From Metarhizobium sp964253915 (lineage in GTDB: Bacteria; Pseudomonadota; Alphaproteobacteria; Rhizobiales; Rhizobiaceae), in the NCBI RefSeq assembly GCF_964253915.1, contig NZ_CAXUSG020000002.1, positions 248,001 to 312,000 on the forward strand: 64,000 nucleotides of DNA. Direction: 5' to 3'. The first letter of the stretch is position 1, and every line of letters starts with the position of its first letter. This document shows positions 50,906 through 60,559 of the stretch, one piece after another. Made by a program: the position numbers and the translations under genes. Under the pieces are notes generated by a model. It was not told the origin of the DNA. It did not search any database and saw only the letters and a list, made by a program, of their open reading frames with translations.

Positions 50906-51091
50906 TTAACCACCTGGAAACGAGTTAAGCATGCGCGCCGGAAGCGCAAAAATTCAGCGTATCCGTACTATTAGCCGCGAAAGGTAAACCGCTGCTTGAC
51001 TGTTTCAGGATCGCGTCAAATCAATCGTGCGGCAGTTCAGCACGGAGCGCCTCCTTTTTCAATCAGCCCTATTGGTGGCGGATCGTGTACT

Positions 51092-51517
51092 TCATCCGGC
51101 CTGGTCGAGCGCGTTTTTCCGAACCAGGCGGCTTATCTTGCGTTCCAGATGATTGTCGGGTTCGCTGTCGGCGGCTTCCTTGAGCATCTGCGTCAGACGC
51201 CGCAATTCATTCTCGTCGAGGTTTTCGATGCCGATGAAACGGTTTTCGGCCGAGCTGGTCAGGATCAGTTCATCCAGCTTTGCCTGCAGCGCCTTGCCAT
51301 CCCTGTTCTGGGAGTTCTGCAGGATGAACACCATCAGGAAGGTGACGATCGTGGTGCCGGTGTTGACCACCAGTTGCCACGTTTCGGAAAATCCGAAAAG
51401 CGGGCCGGAGACGGCCCATGCAAGAATGACCCCGACAGCCAGGACGAAAGTCGCGGGTTTGCCGCTGGCTTCGGCAACCGCATTGGAGAAACGGCAAAAG
51501 AAATCCGAAATACGCAT
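51092..51517 (-). CDS. low-affinity iron permease family protein
   Basis: 141 residues with two membrane helices: KPATFVLAVGVILAWAVSGPLFGFSETWQLVVNTGTTIVTFLMVFILQNSQNRDGKALQAKLDELI is the PF04120-type signature seen in small bacterial relatives of yeast Fet4, followed by a cytoplasmic helical tail. ATG 51517 has AGGAG 7 bases ahead, so the longer frame to 51745 is not used. A role in iron transport is by name only; these small proteins are better described as two-helix membrane proteins. It is divergent from the hybrid kinase gene with 253 bases between. Confidence 0.85.
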   Translation of the reverse strand: MRISDFFCRFSNAVAEASGKPATFVLAVGVILAWAVSGPLFGFSETWQLVVNTGTTIVTFLMVFILQNSQNRDGKALQAKLDELILTSSAENRFIGIENLDENELRRLTQMLKEAADSEPDNHLERKISRLVRKNALDQAG

Positions 51518-51770
51518 GGAAATGCTCCTGCTTGAATGCCTTGATCGACAGCGAAAACGCATTCGAAGCTCAAGAGTTGCGCCAGCCGACGACAGATCGA
51601 ATACAGGCCGGGACGGAGATTGCGGACGGCTTGCGATGACAGGCCCTGAGCCTGTATCGTGGCTGCAACTGCCGGTGATGTCATTTTTGATAGCGGCGGG
51701 CTCCAGGGGTCTTGTAAACAAATTAAATCCGTTGATTCCTTCCACTTAGGTCAATCATAGGTTTGCTGAC

Positions 51771-54530
51771 GTGTCCGTCCAGAATGACGATGATTCCCAT
51801 CTCCTGCAGGCCGGCGAGAACAGCTCCGGCCGGGCCGCCGACGCCTTGGCCGAAAGCGAGGCGCGTCTGCGGTTTCTGGACGTGCTCGGCAAAGCGACGG
51901 CGTCGAGTGCGGATGCCGACGAGATCCTCGACATCACGACACGGATGCTGGGACAGTTCCTGAACGTCTCCATCTGCGCTTATGCGGACATGGAGCCGGA
52001 CCAGGATCACTTCAATATTCGCGGCGACTGGAGTGCCATGGGCTCGGCGAGCATTCGTGGCTACTACAGCCTGGCCGCCTTCGGTGCGCGGGCCGTATGG
52101 GATCTGCATGCGGGGCGGCCGCTGGTGATCAACAACAATCTGGCCGAACTGGCGCCGCAGGAAGCCGCCACGTTCCAGGCCATCGGCATCACCGCCACCA
52201 TCTGCATGCCGCTCGTCAAGCTTGGTCGCCTGACGGCGCTGATGGCCATCCACCACAAGCAGCCGCATGTCTGGACTGCGGCGGAACTCGCCCTGCTGCA
52301 CGAGGTGACCGAACGGTCCTGGGCGCACATCGAGCGGGTCCGCTCCGACCAGACGGCGCGCGACGCGGCCGAACGGCTGAAACTTGCAACGGACGCCGCT
52401 TTTATCGGTATCTGGGATTTTGACGTCACCGCCAACCGGCTGACCTGGGACAACCGTTGCAAGGAACTCTTCGGCCTGCCTGCGCACGCCGAGATAACCT
52501 ACGAGGGCAGTTTCCTCGCCGGCCTTCACCCGGACGATCGCGAACGGTCGCACCAGGCAGTACAGCAGGCGATCACCAGCACCGTTCCGCAGCCCTTCAA
52601 TCTCGAATACCGGACGATTGGCCCACGCGATCAGCGGGAGCGTTGGATCGCCGCCAATGGCGACGTCGTCACCACCAGCGACCGGCGCGTCCGGTTTGTC
52701 GGCACTGCGCGGGACATCACCGTGCAGAAGAAGGCCGAACGCCACCTCAAGATCGTCAGCGACACCGGCGCGACCGTTGCCGCCGAACGCGACCTGGGAA
52801 AGATCGTCCAGACCGTCACGGATGCCGGCGTGGAACTATCCGGGGCAGAATTCGGCGCATTTTTTTACAATGCCATCGACGAGGATGGGCAAAGCTACCA
52901 GCTTTACGCACTTTCGGGCGCTCCACGCAGCGCCTTCGAAAACTCTCCGATGCCGCGCATCACCTCCGTTTTCGAGCCGACGTTTCTCGGGCGGGGCGTT
53001 GTGCGATCCGAAGATATTCTCGCCGACCCCCGTTACGGCCGCAATGCGCCGCAAAACGGCATGCCGGAAGGCCATCTTCCGGTTCGCTCCTATCTGGCCG
53101 TGCCGGTTGTTTCCCGTTCCGGCGAGGTTCTCGGCGGCCTGCTTTTCGGCCACAAGGAGACCGGGCGATTTGGCGAGGAGCACGAGACTGCCCTTCTCGG
53201 CATTGCCGGCCACGCCGCGACTGCAATCGACAACGCCCGGCTGTTCCAGAAGGTAGAGGCGGAACTCGTCGAAAGGCGCAGGGCGGAAACGGCGTTGCAG
53301 GCGTTGAACGCCACGCTCGAAGAGCGGGTAGCCCAAGAGGTGGCCGAACGCGGCAAGGCGGAAGAACAACTGCGGCAGGCACAGAAGATGGAGGCCGTCG
53401 GCCAGCTCACCGGCGGTATCGCCCATGATTTCAACAATATGCTGGCCGTCATCATTGGCGGCCTCAGCCTGCTGCAGAAGAGGCTCGCCCGCGGCGATAC
53501 GGATGTCGGCAAGTTCGTCGATGCGGCAACCGATGCGGCCCAGCGTGCGGCAACCTTGACGCGGCGCCTGCTCGCCTTTTCCCGGCGACAACCGCTGGCG
53601 CCCCAGCCACTGGATCCCAATCGCATGGTCGCCGGCATGAGCGAACTTCTGAGCCGCACACTCGGCGAAACCATCGTGCTCGAAACCGTGCTGGCCGCCG
53701 GCGCCTGGCAGATCAATGCCGATCCGGCCCAGATCGAGAGCGCCTTGCTCAATCTCTGTGTCAATGCCCGCGACGCCATGCCGAACGGCGGGCGGCTGAC
53801 GATAGAAACCTCGAATGCCTATGTCGACGAGCAGTATGCGCGGGCAGCAGGTTTGAAAATCGGTCAGTTCGTGCTGGTGGCGGTGACCGATACCGGTATC
53901 GGCATGGACGATGGCGTCGTCGCCAAGGCGTTCGATCCGTTCTACACGACGAAGGAAGTGGGCAAGGGAACGGGCTTGGGGCTCAGCCAGGTCTACGGTT
54001 TCGTGCGCCAGTCCGGCGGGGCGGTGAAGCTTTATTCGGAGGTCGGCGTCGGTACGACGGTGAAGATCTACCTGCCCCGGCATTACGGCTCGGCGCTTGT
54101 TGCTGCCGCGGCGGAAACGGTACTGCAACTTGCGCCGGGAAGGCCCGACGAAACCATCATGGTGGTGGAGGACGACGAGCGCGTCCGCACTGTCTCCGCC
54201 GATGCGCTGCGGGAACTTGGATATACTGTCGTCGAAGCGGCCAATGCGGCGGAAGCGATCGACCGTATCGATGGTGGCCAACCGGTCTCGTTGCTGTTTA
54301 CCGATGTGGTGATGCCGGGAATGTCGGGACGGGAAATGGTCGATCGCCTTCAGGCAAAAGGCATCGACATTGCCGTCTTGTACACCACCGGCTACACACG
54401 CAATGCAATCGTTCACAACGGCATCCTGGAGCCGGACACGCACCTTCTGACAAAACCCTTCACCATCGAAGAGCTGGCCAACAAGGTGCGCTTCGTCCTG
54501 GATATGAGATCAGCGAAAGAAACAGTATAG
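51771..54530 (+). CDS. hybrid sensor histidine kinase/response regulator
   Basis: 919 residues. Order: GAF domain (~35-195), PAS domain (~200-320), second GAF (~330-500, with RSYLAVPVVSRSGEVLGGLLFGHKETGRF), coiled coil (~500-540), HisKA with GGIAHDFNNMLAVIIGG (His at ~552), HATPase with NLCVNARDAM, DTGIGM and GKGTGLGLSQVYGF, and a C-terminal receiver with Asp in LLFTDVVMPGMSG (~845) and Lys in LLTKPF. No membrane helix, so it senses cytoplasmic signals. GTG 51771 is the start; its ribosome-binding site is weak. A cognate output protein is not adjacent. Confidence 0.92.
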   Translation: MSVQNDDDSHLLQAGENSSGRAADALAESEARLRFLDVLGKATASSADADEILDITTRMLGQFLNVSICAYADMEPDQDHFNIRGDWSAMGSASIRGYYSLAAFGARAVWDLHAGRPLVINNNLAELAPQEAATFQAIGITATICMPLVKLGRLTALMAIHHKQPHVWTAAELALLHEVTERSWAHIERVRSDQTARDAAERLKLATDAAFIGIWDFDVTANRLTWDNRCKELFGLPAHAEITYEGSFLAGLHPDDRERSHQAVQQAITSTVPQPFNLEYRTIGPRDQRERWIAANGDVVTTSDRRVRFVGTARDITVQKKAERHLKIVSDTGATVAAERDLGKIVQTVTDAGVELSGAEFGAFFYNAIDEDGQSYQLYALSGAPRSAFENSPMPRITSVFEPTFLGRGVVRSEDILADPRYGRNAPQNGMPEGHLPVRSYLAVPVVSRSGEVLGGLLFGHKETGRFGEEHETALLGIAGHAATAIDNARLFQKVEAELVERRRAETALQALNATLEERVAQEVAERGKAEEQLRQAQKMEAVGQLTGGIAHDFNNMLAVIIGGLSLLQKRLARGDTDVGKFVDAATDAAQRAATLTRRLLAFSRRQPLAPQPLDPNRMVAGMSELLSRTLGETIVLETVLAAGAWQINADPAQIESALLNLCVNARDAMPNGGRLTIETSNAYVDEQYARAAGLKIGQFVLVAVTDTGIGMDDGVVAKAFDPFYTTKEVGKGTGLGLSQVYGFVRQSGGAVKLYSEVGVGTTVKIYLPRHYGSALVAAAAETVLQLAPGRPDETIMVVEDDERVRTVSADALRELGYTVVEAANAAEAIDRIDGGQPVSLLFTDVVMPGMSGREMVDRLQAKGIDIAVLYTTGYTRNAIVHNGILEPDTHLLTKPFTIEELANKVRFVLDMRSAKETV

Positions 54531-54585
54531 CGGTGTGGCCCTGTCCTGCCACTCAAGGCCCGCATCAAGCAGGCCACATCGAACT

Positions 54586-54768
54586 CTACTGCTTCCTGGT
54601 GTCTTTCTTCGCGGCGGCATTCACGTGATGCTCGTTGCTGCCGCCATGGGCGCCGGATGCATTGCCGGTATTGTTGGGCTTGGTGCCCGAGGCCGCCTTT
54701 TCAGGATTCGCGCCCTTGGGGTTATTCTGCGCTGCCTTGGCCTGCGGTGAACCGGCATGGGTCGCCAT
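54586..54768 (-). CDS. small hydrophilic protein of unknown function
   Basis: 60 residues, rich in Ala, Asn, Gly and Lys (MATHAGSPQAKAAQNNPKGANPEK...), without hydrophobic segment, so probably disordered. AAGGAG stands 7 bases before ATG 54768; an ATG at 54774 is also in frame but too close to it. The composition is like that of small stress-related proteins in Rhizobiales. It has no partner gene. Confidence 0.65.
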   Translation of the reverse strand: MATHAGSPQAKAAQNNPKGANPEKAASGTKPNNTGNASGAHGGSNEHHVNAAAKKDTRKQ

Positions 54769-54881
54769 ATCCATTCTCCTTGATCGTTGAGTATAAGAGA
54801 CCGGCACTGCCGATCCTTTGCTTCAACGGCAAAGCGGATGCACTTGTTCCCTCCTTTGGGAAATGAGGCCGCGGGTGGACT

Positions 54882-55673
54882 TCAGCGCTTGCGGACCCGG
54901 TCGAGGACGCTGTCGAGCGCCGCGGTCAAGGCGTCCGTGCCGCCATGCTCGCGGAAGCGGGCGAACATTTGCTCGTTCAACCCGCCTTTGGTGGAATATT
55001 CGTGACGCAGATCCTCCAGCGACAGCGCCGGAGCATTCAAGGCCGTGGTTGACAGGCTGGCGAACAGCGGTGCGAGGTAGGCGCGTGCGTTTTCCGCCGG
55101 CAAGCCTTTTTGCCGAAGCCAGCCGACGACGTGATCCATAATGCCGAAATAGGATCCCATCAGCGCGCTTGCGGTCGCCAGCAGTTCGAATTCTTCGACC
55201 GACCGGCACGGAACCGCTATGCCGAGGCCCCCGAAAAAAGCCTCGACCGCCGGAGCCGGCGGCAGGATCGTCGTGACGCCGCTGCGGGTGGCGACAAAGG
55301 GCAATGGCACGGCGCGCACGATTTCGACCGGCACGTCGATCCAGCTGCGGAGGGTTTCATGATCGACGGTGGCGACGAGGCTGACGACCAATTGTCCCGG
55401 GCGAAAATGCAGCGCGCGCACGACCTCTTCTGCCACATCCGGCCGGATCGCGAGGAAAACCATGTCGGCCGCATCGACGACCTGCTGGTTGCCGCCGGCG
55501 ATACGCACTTTTGGCGAGCGGGCGGCAAGTCTGCCGGCCGTTGCAGCCGAGCGGGGCGAGACGGTGATGTCGGGGAGATCCCCGCCGCCCGACAGCATAC
55601 CGCTGACGATCGCCTCGGTGATCGTGCCGGTACCGATGAAGCCGAGCCGGGTGGACACGGGAAAGGCCGTCAT
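54882..55673 (-). CDS. pyrroline-5-carboxylate reductase-like protein
   Basis: 263 residues. N-terminal Rossmann motif LGFIGTGTITEAIVSGMLSGGG and VFLAIRPDVAEEVVRAL, followed by the all-helical dimer domain ending with EYSTKGGLNEQMFARFREHGGTDALTAALDSVLDRV, where the TKGGLNEQ segment stands for the ProC signature. ProC reduces pyrroline-5-carboxylate to proline; here the gene ends an operon of two SDRs and is thus likely catabolic, so the substrate may differ. ATG 55673 has GGAGG 6 bases ahead and overlaps the stop of a small gene by 4 bases. Confidence 0.85.
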   Translation of the reverse strand: MTAFPVSTRLGFIGTGTITEAIVSGMLSGGGDLPDITVSPRSAATAGRLAARSPKVRIAGGNQQVVDAADMVFLAIRPDVAEEVVRALHFRPGQLVVSLVATVDHETLRSWIDVPVEIVRAVPLPFVATRSGVTTILPPAPAVEAFFGGLGIAVPCRSVEEFELLATASALMGSYFGIMDHVVGWLRQKGLPAENARAYLAPLFASLSTTALNAPALSLEDLRHEYSTKGGLNEQMFARFREHGGTDALTAALDSVLDRVRKR

Positions 55674-55876
55674 TTCAATCCTCCGGGATCGTATGGAAGC
55701 TGGCCGGCAGCATCGCGGCCGCGCCGGACATGGGTTCCGGCGGGCGCTGCGGGACAACGCGGGATCATTTTATGCGCTGCCACGACAGAGCGGATCGCCA
55801 CCGGCCGGTAATAGCGGATGGGATCGGGCGTTTCCTCCACCCTGCCCAGTGGCGTGTCGTCGGTCGCGGACATCAT
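55670..55876 (-). CDS. small protein of unknown function
   Basis: 68 residues (MMSATDDTPLGRVEETPDP...), arginine- and proline-rich, with no motif I recognise. GAGG stands 5 bases before the first ATG, it begins 19 bases after the SDR stop, and its TGA overlaps the ProC-like ATG by 4 bases. This argues for translation, but the residue make-up could equally be a remnant of a larger gene. Confidence 0.4.
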   Translation of the reverse strand: MMSATDDTPLGRVEETPDPIRYYRPVAIRSVVAAHKMIPRCPAAPAGTHVRRGRDAAGQLPYDPGGLK

Positions 55877-55895
55877 CTTTCCCTCGTGGTGCAGC

Positions 55896-56636
55896 CTACG
55901 CCTCGAACTTTACCATAGTGCCGCCGCCGGTCGCCTGGTCGGTTGGAAAAACCTCGATGCGGGCGACATCGACATGCACGGGAAGCGCAATCACGTCATG
56001 GACGATCTGGGCGATATTTTCCGGCTGGATCGGCCGATAACCATCGTAAAGCACGGCGTTCGCCTGGCCACCGGGAATGGAGGTGCGGTAGAGTGCCGTC
56101 TGCACCCGGCCCGGCACGATTTCGCTGACACGTACGGAGCTGCCGAGCAGGTCGCAGCGCAGGTTGTCGCAGAACAGGCTGAGGCCGGCCTTGGAGGCGC
56201 CGTAGACGCTCATCGACGGATAGGGCGCCTGCCCGCCGCTGGAGCCGATATAGATGAGATGGCCGCGCTTGCGTGCCACCATGCCGGGCAGGACCAACCG
56301 CGTCAGGTGCATCGGCGCCTTGAGGTTGATATCGATCATCGCGTCGATTTCCGCCGGGTCGATCTCCGCAAAGGCGGCCCGGGCCGACAGGATGCCGGCA
56401 TTGTTGACGAGAACGTCGACCTCGATGCCGTCGAGCGCCGCGGCGATGCGTGTCGTGTCGCGCACATCCGCCTTCACGGCGATTGCGCCGGACGATGCGG
56501 CAAGTGCGTCGAGTTCTTCCTCATTGCGGCCGACCGCATAGACGGCGAGGCCTCGGCTGCGCAGCATCGGCACGATGGCCTTGCCGATGCCGCTGGTCGC
56601 CCCCGTGACGACCGCGACGCGATAGGCATCAGACAT
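55896..56636 (-). CDS. SDR family oxidoreductase (2)
   Basis: 246 residues of the classical SDR fold: VVTGATSGIGKAIVPML (TGxxxGIG), VLVNNAGILSARAAF (NNAG), IYIGSSGGQAPYPSMSVYGASKAGLSLFCDNL with the catalytic Ser, Tyr and Lys, and VSEIVPGRVQTALY. NAD(P)-dependent. Its start overlaps the stop of the preceding SDR gene by 8 bases. Together with that gene it would run two successive oxidations of a polyol or hydroxyacid. Confidence 0.9.
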   Translation of the reverse strand: MSDAYRVAVVTGATSGIGKAIVPMLRSRGLAVYAVGRNEEELDALAASSGAIAVKADVRDTTRIAAALDGIEVDVLVNNAGILSARAAFAEIDPAEIDAMIDINLKAPMHLTRLVLPGMVARKRGHLIYIGSSGGQAPYPSMSVYGASKAGLSLFCDNLRCDLLGSSVRVSEIVPGRVQTALYRTSIPGGQANAVLYDGYRPIQPENIAQIVHDVIALPVHVDVARIEVFPTDQATGGGTMVKFEA

Positions 56637-57378
56637 AGATGTAGCCCCCGCTGATCACGACGTTTTCGCCGGTCGCATACGTGTTGCGTCCGGACGCCAT
56701 CATGACGATCCATTCGGCCATTTCGACCGGCTCGGCGGCGCGGCCGAGCGCGCTGGCTTTCGCAAGCTCGGGCAGGAAGCCAAGCTCCTTGGCGCGATCG
56801 GTGGCAAAACCTGCAGGCGCCACGGAATTGACGAGGATCTGGTCTTTGGCGCATTCCTGCGCGAAGGATTTCGTCAGGCTGACGACGGCCGCCTTCGTTG
56901 CGGCATAATGCGCATTCTGCGGATGCGCCTTGAAGGCATCGACAGAGGTGATGTTGACGATGCGGCCCGTCACCTCAGGCAGGTTGACGAACTGGCGCAT
57001 ATGGCGCACCGCCGCCACCATCATGTGATAGGTGCCCTTGACGTTGATGGCGTTCTCCAGGTCCCAATCCTCGTCGGTGATTTCCAGAATGGCCTTGCGG
57101 GGATAGATTGCCGCACTGTTGACCAGCGCCGTGATGCGGCCGAGTTTACCGGCAACCGCGTCGAAGCCCGCATGCGCCGTTTCTGCCCGGGAGATATCGG
57201 CGACTGCGGTCGCCACCTCGGCGCCGAGTGCCTGCAACTCCGCCGCCGACGAAGCGAGCAGCGCTTCGTTGCGATCGATGAGGCCGATCTTCGTCGCGCC
57301 GTGCGCGATCATCAGCTTCGCCGTCACAAGCCCGAGGCCAGATGCGCCGCCGACGATGACAACAGACTGGTTCTTCAC
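56629..57378 (-). CDS. SDR family oxidoreductase (1)
   Basis: 249 residues: VVIVGGASGLGLVTAKLMIAHGATKIGLIDRN (GGxxxLG variant with acidic residue for NAD), ALVNSAAIYPRKAI (NSAA instead of NNAG), NITSVDAFKAHPQNAHYAATKAAVVSLTK with Ser/Tyr/Lys, and LVNSVAPAGFATDRAKE. GTG 57378 is chosen, with GAGG 8 bases ahead; the ATG at 57414 lies nearly on top of the operator. First gene of a minus-strand operon divergent from the YdiJ-type gene. Confidence 0.87.
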   Translation of the reverse strand: MKNQSVVIVGGASGLGLVTAKLMIAHGATKIGLIDRNEALLASSAAELQALGAEVATAVADISRAETAHAGFDAVAGKLGRITALVNSAAIYPRKAILEITDEDWDLENAINVKGTYHMMVAAVRHMRQFVNLPEVTGRIVNITSVDAFKAHPQNAHYAATKAAVVSLTKSFAQECAKDQILVNSVAPAGFATDRAKELGFLPELAKASALGRAAEPVEMAEWIVMMASGRNTYATGENVVISGGYIYV

Positions 57379-57415
57379 GTTTCCTACCTCGCGATTTTCA
57401 GGTTGCGCCACCATA

Positions 57416-57441
57416 TTGGTATGTTATCACTTATATGCCAA
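57416..57441. promoter_or_regulatory. palindromic operator in the SDR/YdiJ divergent promoter region
   Basis: The arms TTGGTATGTTA (57416-57426) and TTATATGCCAA (57431-57441) are an imperfect inverted repeat around CACT, matching TTGGYATRTWA on each side. The word TTATCACTTAT within it (57424-57434) recurs as ATATGTGATAA, one base different in the reverse sense, at 60552-60562 just before gntR. It is the expected form of a GntR/FCD site for both divergent operons. Confidence 0.55.
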
Positions 57442-57478
57442 CTTGAATGAAGCGCAAGCCGTTTTTGGAACCCTGCCC

Positions 57479-60400
57479 ATGATTCCCCGCCTCGACACCG
57501 CAAGGCGCGCGCCATCGCCCGGCGCAGGCTTCCTCCAGCATCTCGCTGCTGTCGGCCTTGAAGGCGACATCGCCGTGGCGGCGGCGGATCGCACGGTGTT
57601 TTCGACCGACAACTCGATCTATCAGGTCGAGCCGGAGGGCATCGTCTTTCCGAAGAACATCGATGATCTGAAGACGATTGCCAAGGCGCTTGCCCGGCCC
57701 GAGTTCGCTCGCATCACCGTTGCCCCACGTGGCGGCGGCACGGGCACAAACGGCCAATCGCTGACGAACGGCATCGTCGTCGACTGTTCGCGCCACATGA
57801 ACCGGATACTGGAGATCGACCCGGTTCGTCGCATCGCCCGCGTTGAGGCCGGCGTCGTGAAGGACCAGCTGAACAAGGCGCTCGCCCCCTACGGCCTGTT
57901 CTTCGCCCCGGAACTTTCCACCTCGAACCGCGCCACCATCGGCGGCATGATATCCACCGATGCTTGCGGACAGGGCTCCTGCCTCTACGGCAAGACGAGC
58001 AATCATGTGCTGGGCCTGCGGATCGTGCTGGTCGATGGCACCGATTTCTTCTCCCGCCCGGTAGAGGAGGATGAACTGCGGGTTCTGCAGGCGCGACAGG
58101 ACAGCATCGGCGATATTCATCGCATACTGGCCCGTATCGCCACTGAAGACGGCGAAGAGATCGAAAGAATCTTTCCGAAACTCAATCGTTTCATGACGGG
58201 GTACGATCTCGCCCATATCAGGCGCGAGGATGGCCGGTTCGATCTCAACGCCGTGCTCTGCGGCTCCGAGGGAACGTTGGCGATGATCGCGGAGGCGGAA
58301 CTCAATCTGCTGCCTATTCCCGCCCACGCGGCATTGATCAACATCCGCTATAACGATTTCCAGGCCGCGCTGCAGGACGCGCGCAATCTCGTCGGCCTGC
58401 GCGTCGCGTCAGTCGAGACGGTGGACGAAACGGTGCTACGCCTTGCCAAGGGCGATATCATCTGGCCGCGCATCGCCTCCTTTTTTCCCGACGATGCGGA
58501 CGGCCAGACGAACGGCATCAATATCGCCGAAGTGCTGGCCGACACACTGGAGGAGCTGTCGTTGCGGCTGTCCGCCGTAACCGCAGCGCTGGAAGGCAGC
58601 CCCTTTCCCGGCAGGAAGGGTTTTACCATCACCCGCGCAAAAGCCGATATCGAGGCCGTCTGGACGATGCGCAAACGAGCGGTCGGCTTGCTCGGCAATG
58701 TCGACGGCCCGATCCGGCCGGTGCCTTTCGTCGAGGATACTGCCGTTCCACCGGAAAACCTCGCCGCCTATATCGCGGAGTTCCGTGCGCTGCTTGATGG
58801 GGAGGGGTTGACCTACGGCATGTTCGGCCATGTGGATGCCGGCGTGTTGCATGTGCGGCCGGCTCTCGACCTGACCCGCCCCGAGCATGCGGCCATGGTC
58901 CGTCGGATCAGCGATGCGGTCGTCGCCCTGACGCAAAAATACGGCGGCGTGCTCTGGGGCGAACATGGCAAGGGCGTGCGATCGGAATATGTGCCCGCCT
59001 TCTTCGGACCGCTCTATCCGCGCCTGCAGGACATCAAGCAGGCTTTCGATCCGCTCAACCAGTTGAACGCCGGCAAGATCGTAACGCCCGCGGGGTCCGT
59101 CCTGCCGAAGATCGACGAGATCCCGTTGCGCGGAACCTCCGACCGCATCATCGGCAACGAGATCCGCGCCGCCTTCGATAACGCCGCCTATTGCAACGGT
59201 AACGGCGCCTGTTTCGATTTCGATCTCGACGGGTTGATGTGTCCCTCCTACAAGGCGACGCGCGATCGACGTTTTTCGCCGAAAGGCCGTGCGTCGCTGA
59301 TGCGCGACTGGTTGCGGCGGCTGGCGGAAAAGGGTGTCCGGCCGCAGCAGGAGGCGGCAAGGCAGCTACGACTGACGGCACCGCTGCAGCTCATCAGGCG
59401 GATGTGGAACACGCTGAACCCCGCCAACCGCGACGACTTTTCCCACGAAGTTCGGGCGGCGATGGATACCTGTCTCGCCTGCAAGGCCTGTGCCGGCCAA
59501 TGCCCGGTCAAGGTCAGCGTGCCCGCCTTTAGGGCGAAATTTCTCGAGCTTTATTATGGTCGTTACCTGCGACCGCTGAAGGATCCGCTGATCGCCACCA
59601 TCGAGACCATGCTGCCGCTGATGGCGCGGACAAGGCCGCTCTACAATCTCTTCGTCACCTCAACGTTCGGAAAAGCCGCCATGCGGCTCGTCGGCCTGAC
59701 GGCCTTGCCCGCCCTGCCCTCGCTGTCGCTGCGCCGCACGTTGACGAGCGCTCGGGTGCCGGTTGCCACGCCGGAGGCGCTCGCGGCCTTGAGTCCCGAG
59801 CAACGGGCCAGATCCGTCGTTTTCGTGCCCGACGCTTTTACCGAGCATTTCGATCCGCAAATTCTTCTGGATGCCGTGGATATTGCCGGTCGCCTCGGGT
59901 TTCGCGCCTTCGTGTCGCCATCGCTCATCAACGGCAAGGCTTTGCATGTGCACGGCTATCTCGGCGCCTTCGAGAAGGTGGCGGGAAGAACCTCGCGGTT
60001 GCTGGATCGTCTTGCCGATACCGGCATAACGCTGGTCGGCATTGACCCGTCGATGACCCTAACCTATCGCAGCGAATATGCCGGCAATGCCGCAACCCGC
60101 ACCCGAGCGCATATCCAGCTTCCCCAGGAATGGCTCGTCACGGCGCTGGACCGCTTCCCTGCCCGCGCGCCTTCCATCGACCGGCCACCACATCGATTGA
60201 TGGCCCATTGTACCGAGCGCACCAACGCGCCTTCGTCGACCAATCAGTGGAAGGCCGTCTTCGCGAAACTGGGTGTCCATCTTGCCCTGGCCGAAACCGG
60301 CTGCTGCGGCATGGCCGGAACCTTCGGCCATGAGGTGCGCAATCGCGACCTTTCGGAAAAACTCTACGGCATGAGCTGGCAGCCGGCGCTGGCACAAGCC

Positions 60401-60559
60401 AAGGCCGACGATGTGCTGATGGCAACGGGTTATTCCTGCCGGTCGCAGGTCAAGCTCATGGAGCAACGCCAGATGCCGCATCCCTTGCAGGTCATCCGGG
60501 CAATTCTTCAAGAAGAAGAGACGCTTCCCCTGGAAGGCCGCGCCATGTATGATATGTGA
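57479..60559 (+). CDS. FAD-linked oxidase with iron-sulfur domain (YdiJ/D-2-hydroxyacid dehydrogenase type)
   Basis: 1026 residues, the size of E. coli YdiJ, a D-2-hydroxyglutarate dehydrogenase. N-terminal FAD-binding_4 domain (~50-230: FARITVAPRGGGTGTNGQSLTNGIVVDCSRHMNRI, STSNRATIGGMISTDACGQGSCLYGKTSNHV), FAD C-terminal domain to ~550, an iron-sulfur domain with TCLACKACAGQCPVKV (~655-675) and single cysteines CNGNGACFDFDLDGLMCPS, and a CCG-type C-terminus with LAETGCCGMAGTFGHE and YSCRSQ. It oxidises a D-2-hydroxyacid and gives electrons to an acceptor. The ATG at 57479 is used; the frame to 57119 overlaps the SDR gene antisense. Confidence 0.9.
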   Translation: MIPRLDTARRAPSPGAGFLQHLAAVGLEGDIAVAAADRTVFSTDNSIYQVEPEGIVFPKNIDDLKTIAKALARPEFARITVAPRGGGTGTNGQSLTNGIVVDCSRHMNRILEIDPVRRIARVEAGVVKDQLNKALAPYGLFFAPELSTSNRATIGGMISTDACGQGSCLYGKTSNHVLGLRIVLVDGTDFFSRPVEEDELRVLQARQDSIGDIHRILARIATEDGEEIERIFPKLNRFMTGYDLAHIRREDGRFDLNAVLCGSEGTLAMIAEAELNLLPIPAHAALINIRYNDFQAALQDARNLVGLRVASVETVDETVLRLAKGDIIWPRIASFFPDDADGQTNGINIAEVLADTLEELSLRLSAVTAALEGSPFPGRKGFTITRAKADIEAVWTMRKRAVGLLGNVDGPIRPVPFVEDTAVPPENLAAYIAEFRALLDGEGLTYGMFGHVDAGVLHVRPALDLTRPEHAAMVRRISDAVVALTQKYGGVLWGEHGKGVRSEYVPAFFGPLYPRLQDIKQAFDPLNQLNAGKIVTPAGSVLPKIDEIPLRGTSDRIIGNEIRAAFDNAAYCNGNGACFDFDLDGLMCPSYKATRDRRFSPKGRASLMRDWLRRLAEKGVRPQQEAARQLRLTAPLQLIRRMWNTLNPANRDDFSHEVRAAMDTCLACKACAGQCPVKVSVPAFRAKFLELYYGRYLRPLKDPLIATIETMLPLMARTRPLYNLFVTSTFGKAAMRLVGLTALPALPSLSLRRTLTSARVPVATPEALAALSPEQRARSVVFVPDAFTEHFDPQILLDAVDIAGRLGFRAFVSPSLINGKALHVHGYLGAFEKVAGRTSRLLDRLADTGITLVGIDPSMTLTYRSEYAGNAATRTRAHIQLPQEWLVTALDRFPARAPSIDRPPHRLMAHCTERTNAPSSTNQWKAVFAKLGVHLALAETGCCGMAGTFGHEVRNRDLSEKLYGMSWQPALAQAKADDVLMATGYSCRSQVKLMEQRQMPHPLQVIRAILQEEETLPLEGRAMYDM

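Noticed and set aside
57119..57478. N-terminal extension of the YdiJ-type gene
   Set aside because: Overlaps the SDR gene on the other strand and crosses the operator; homologues begin near 57479.
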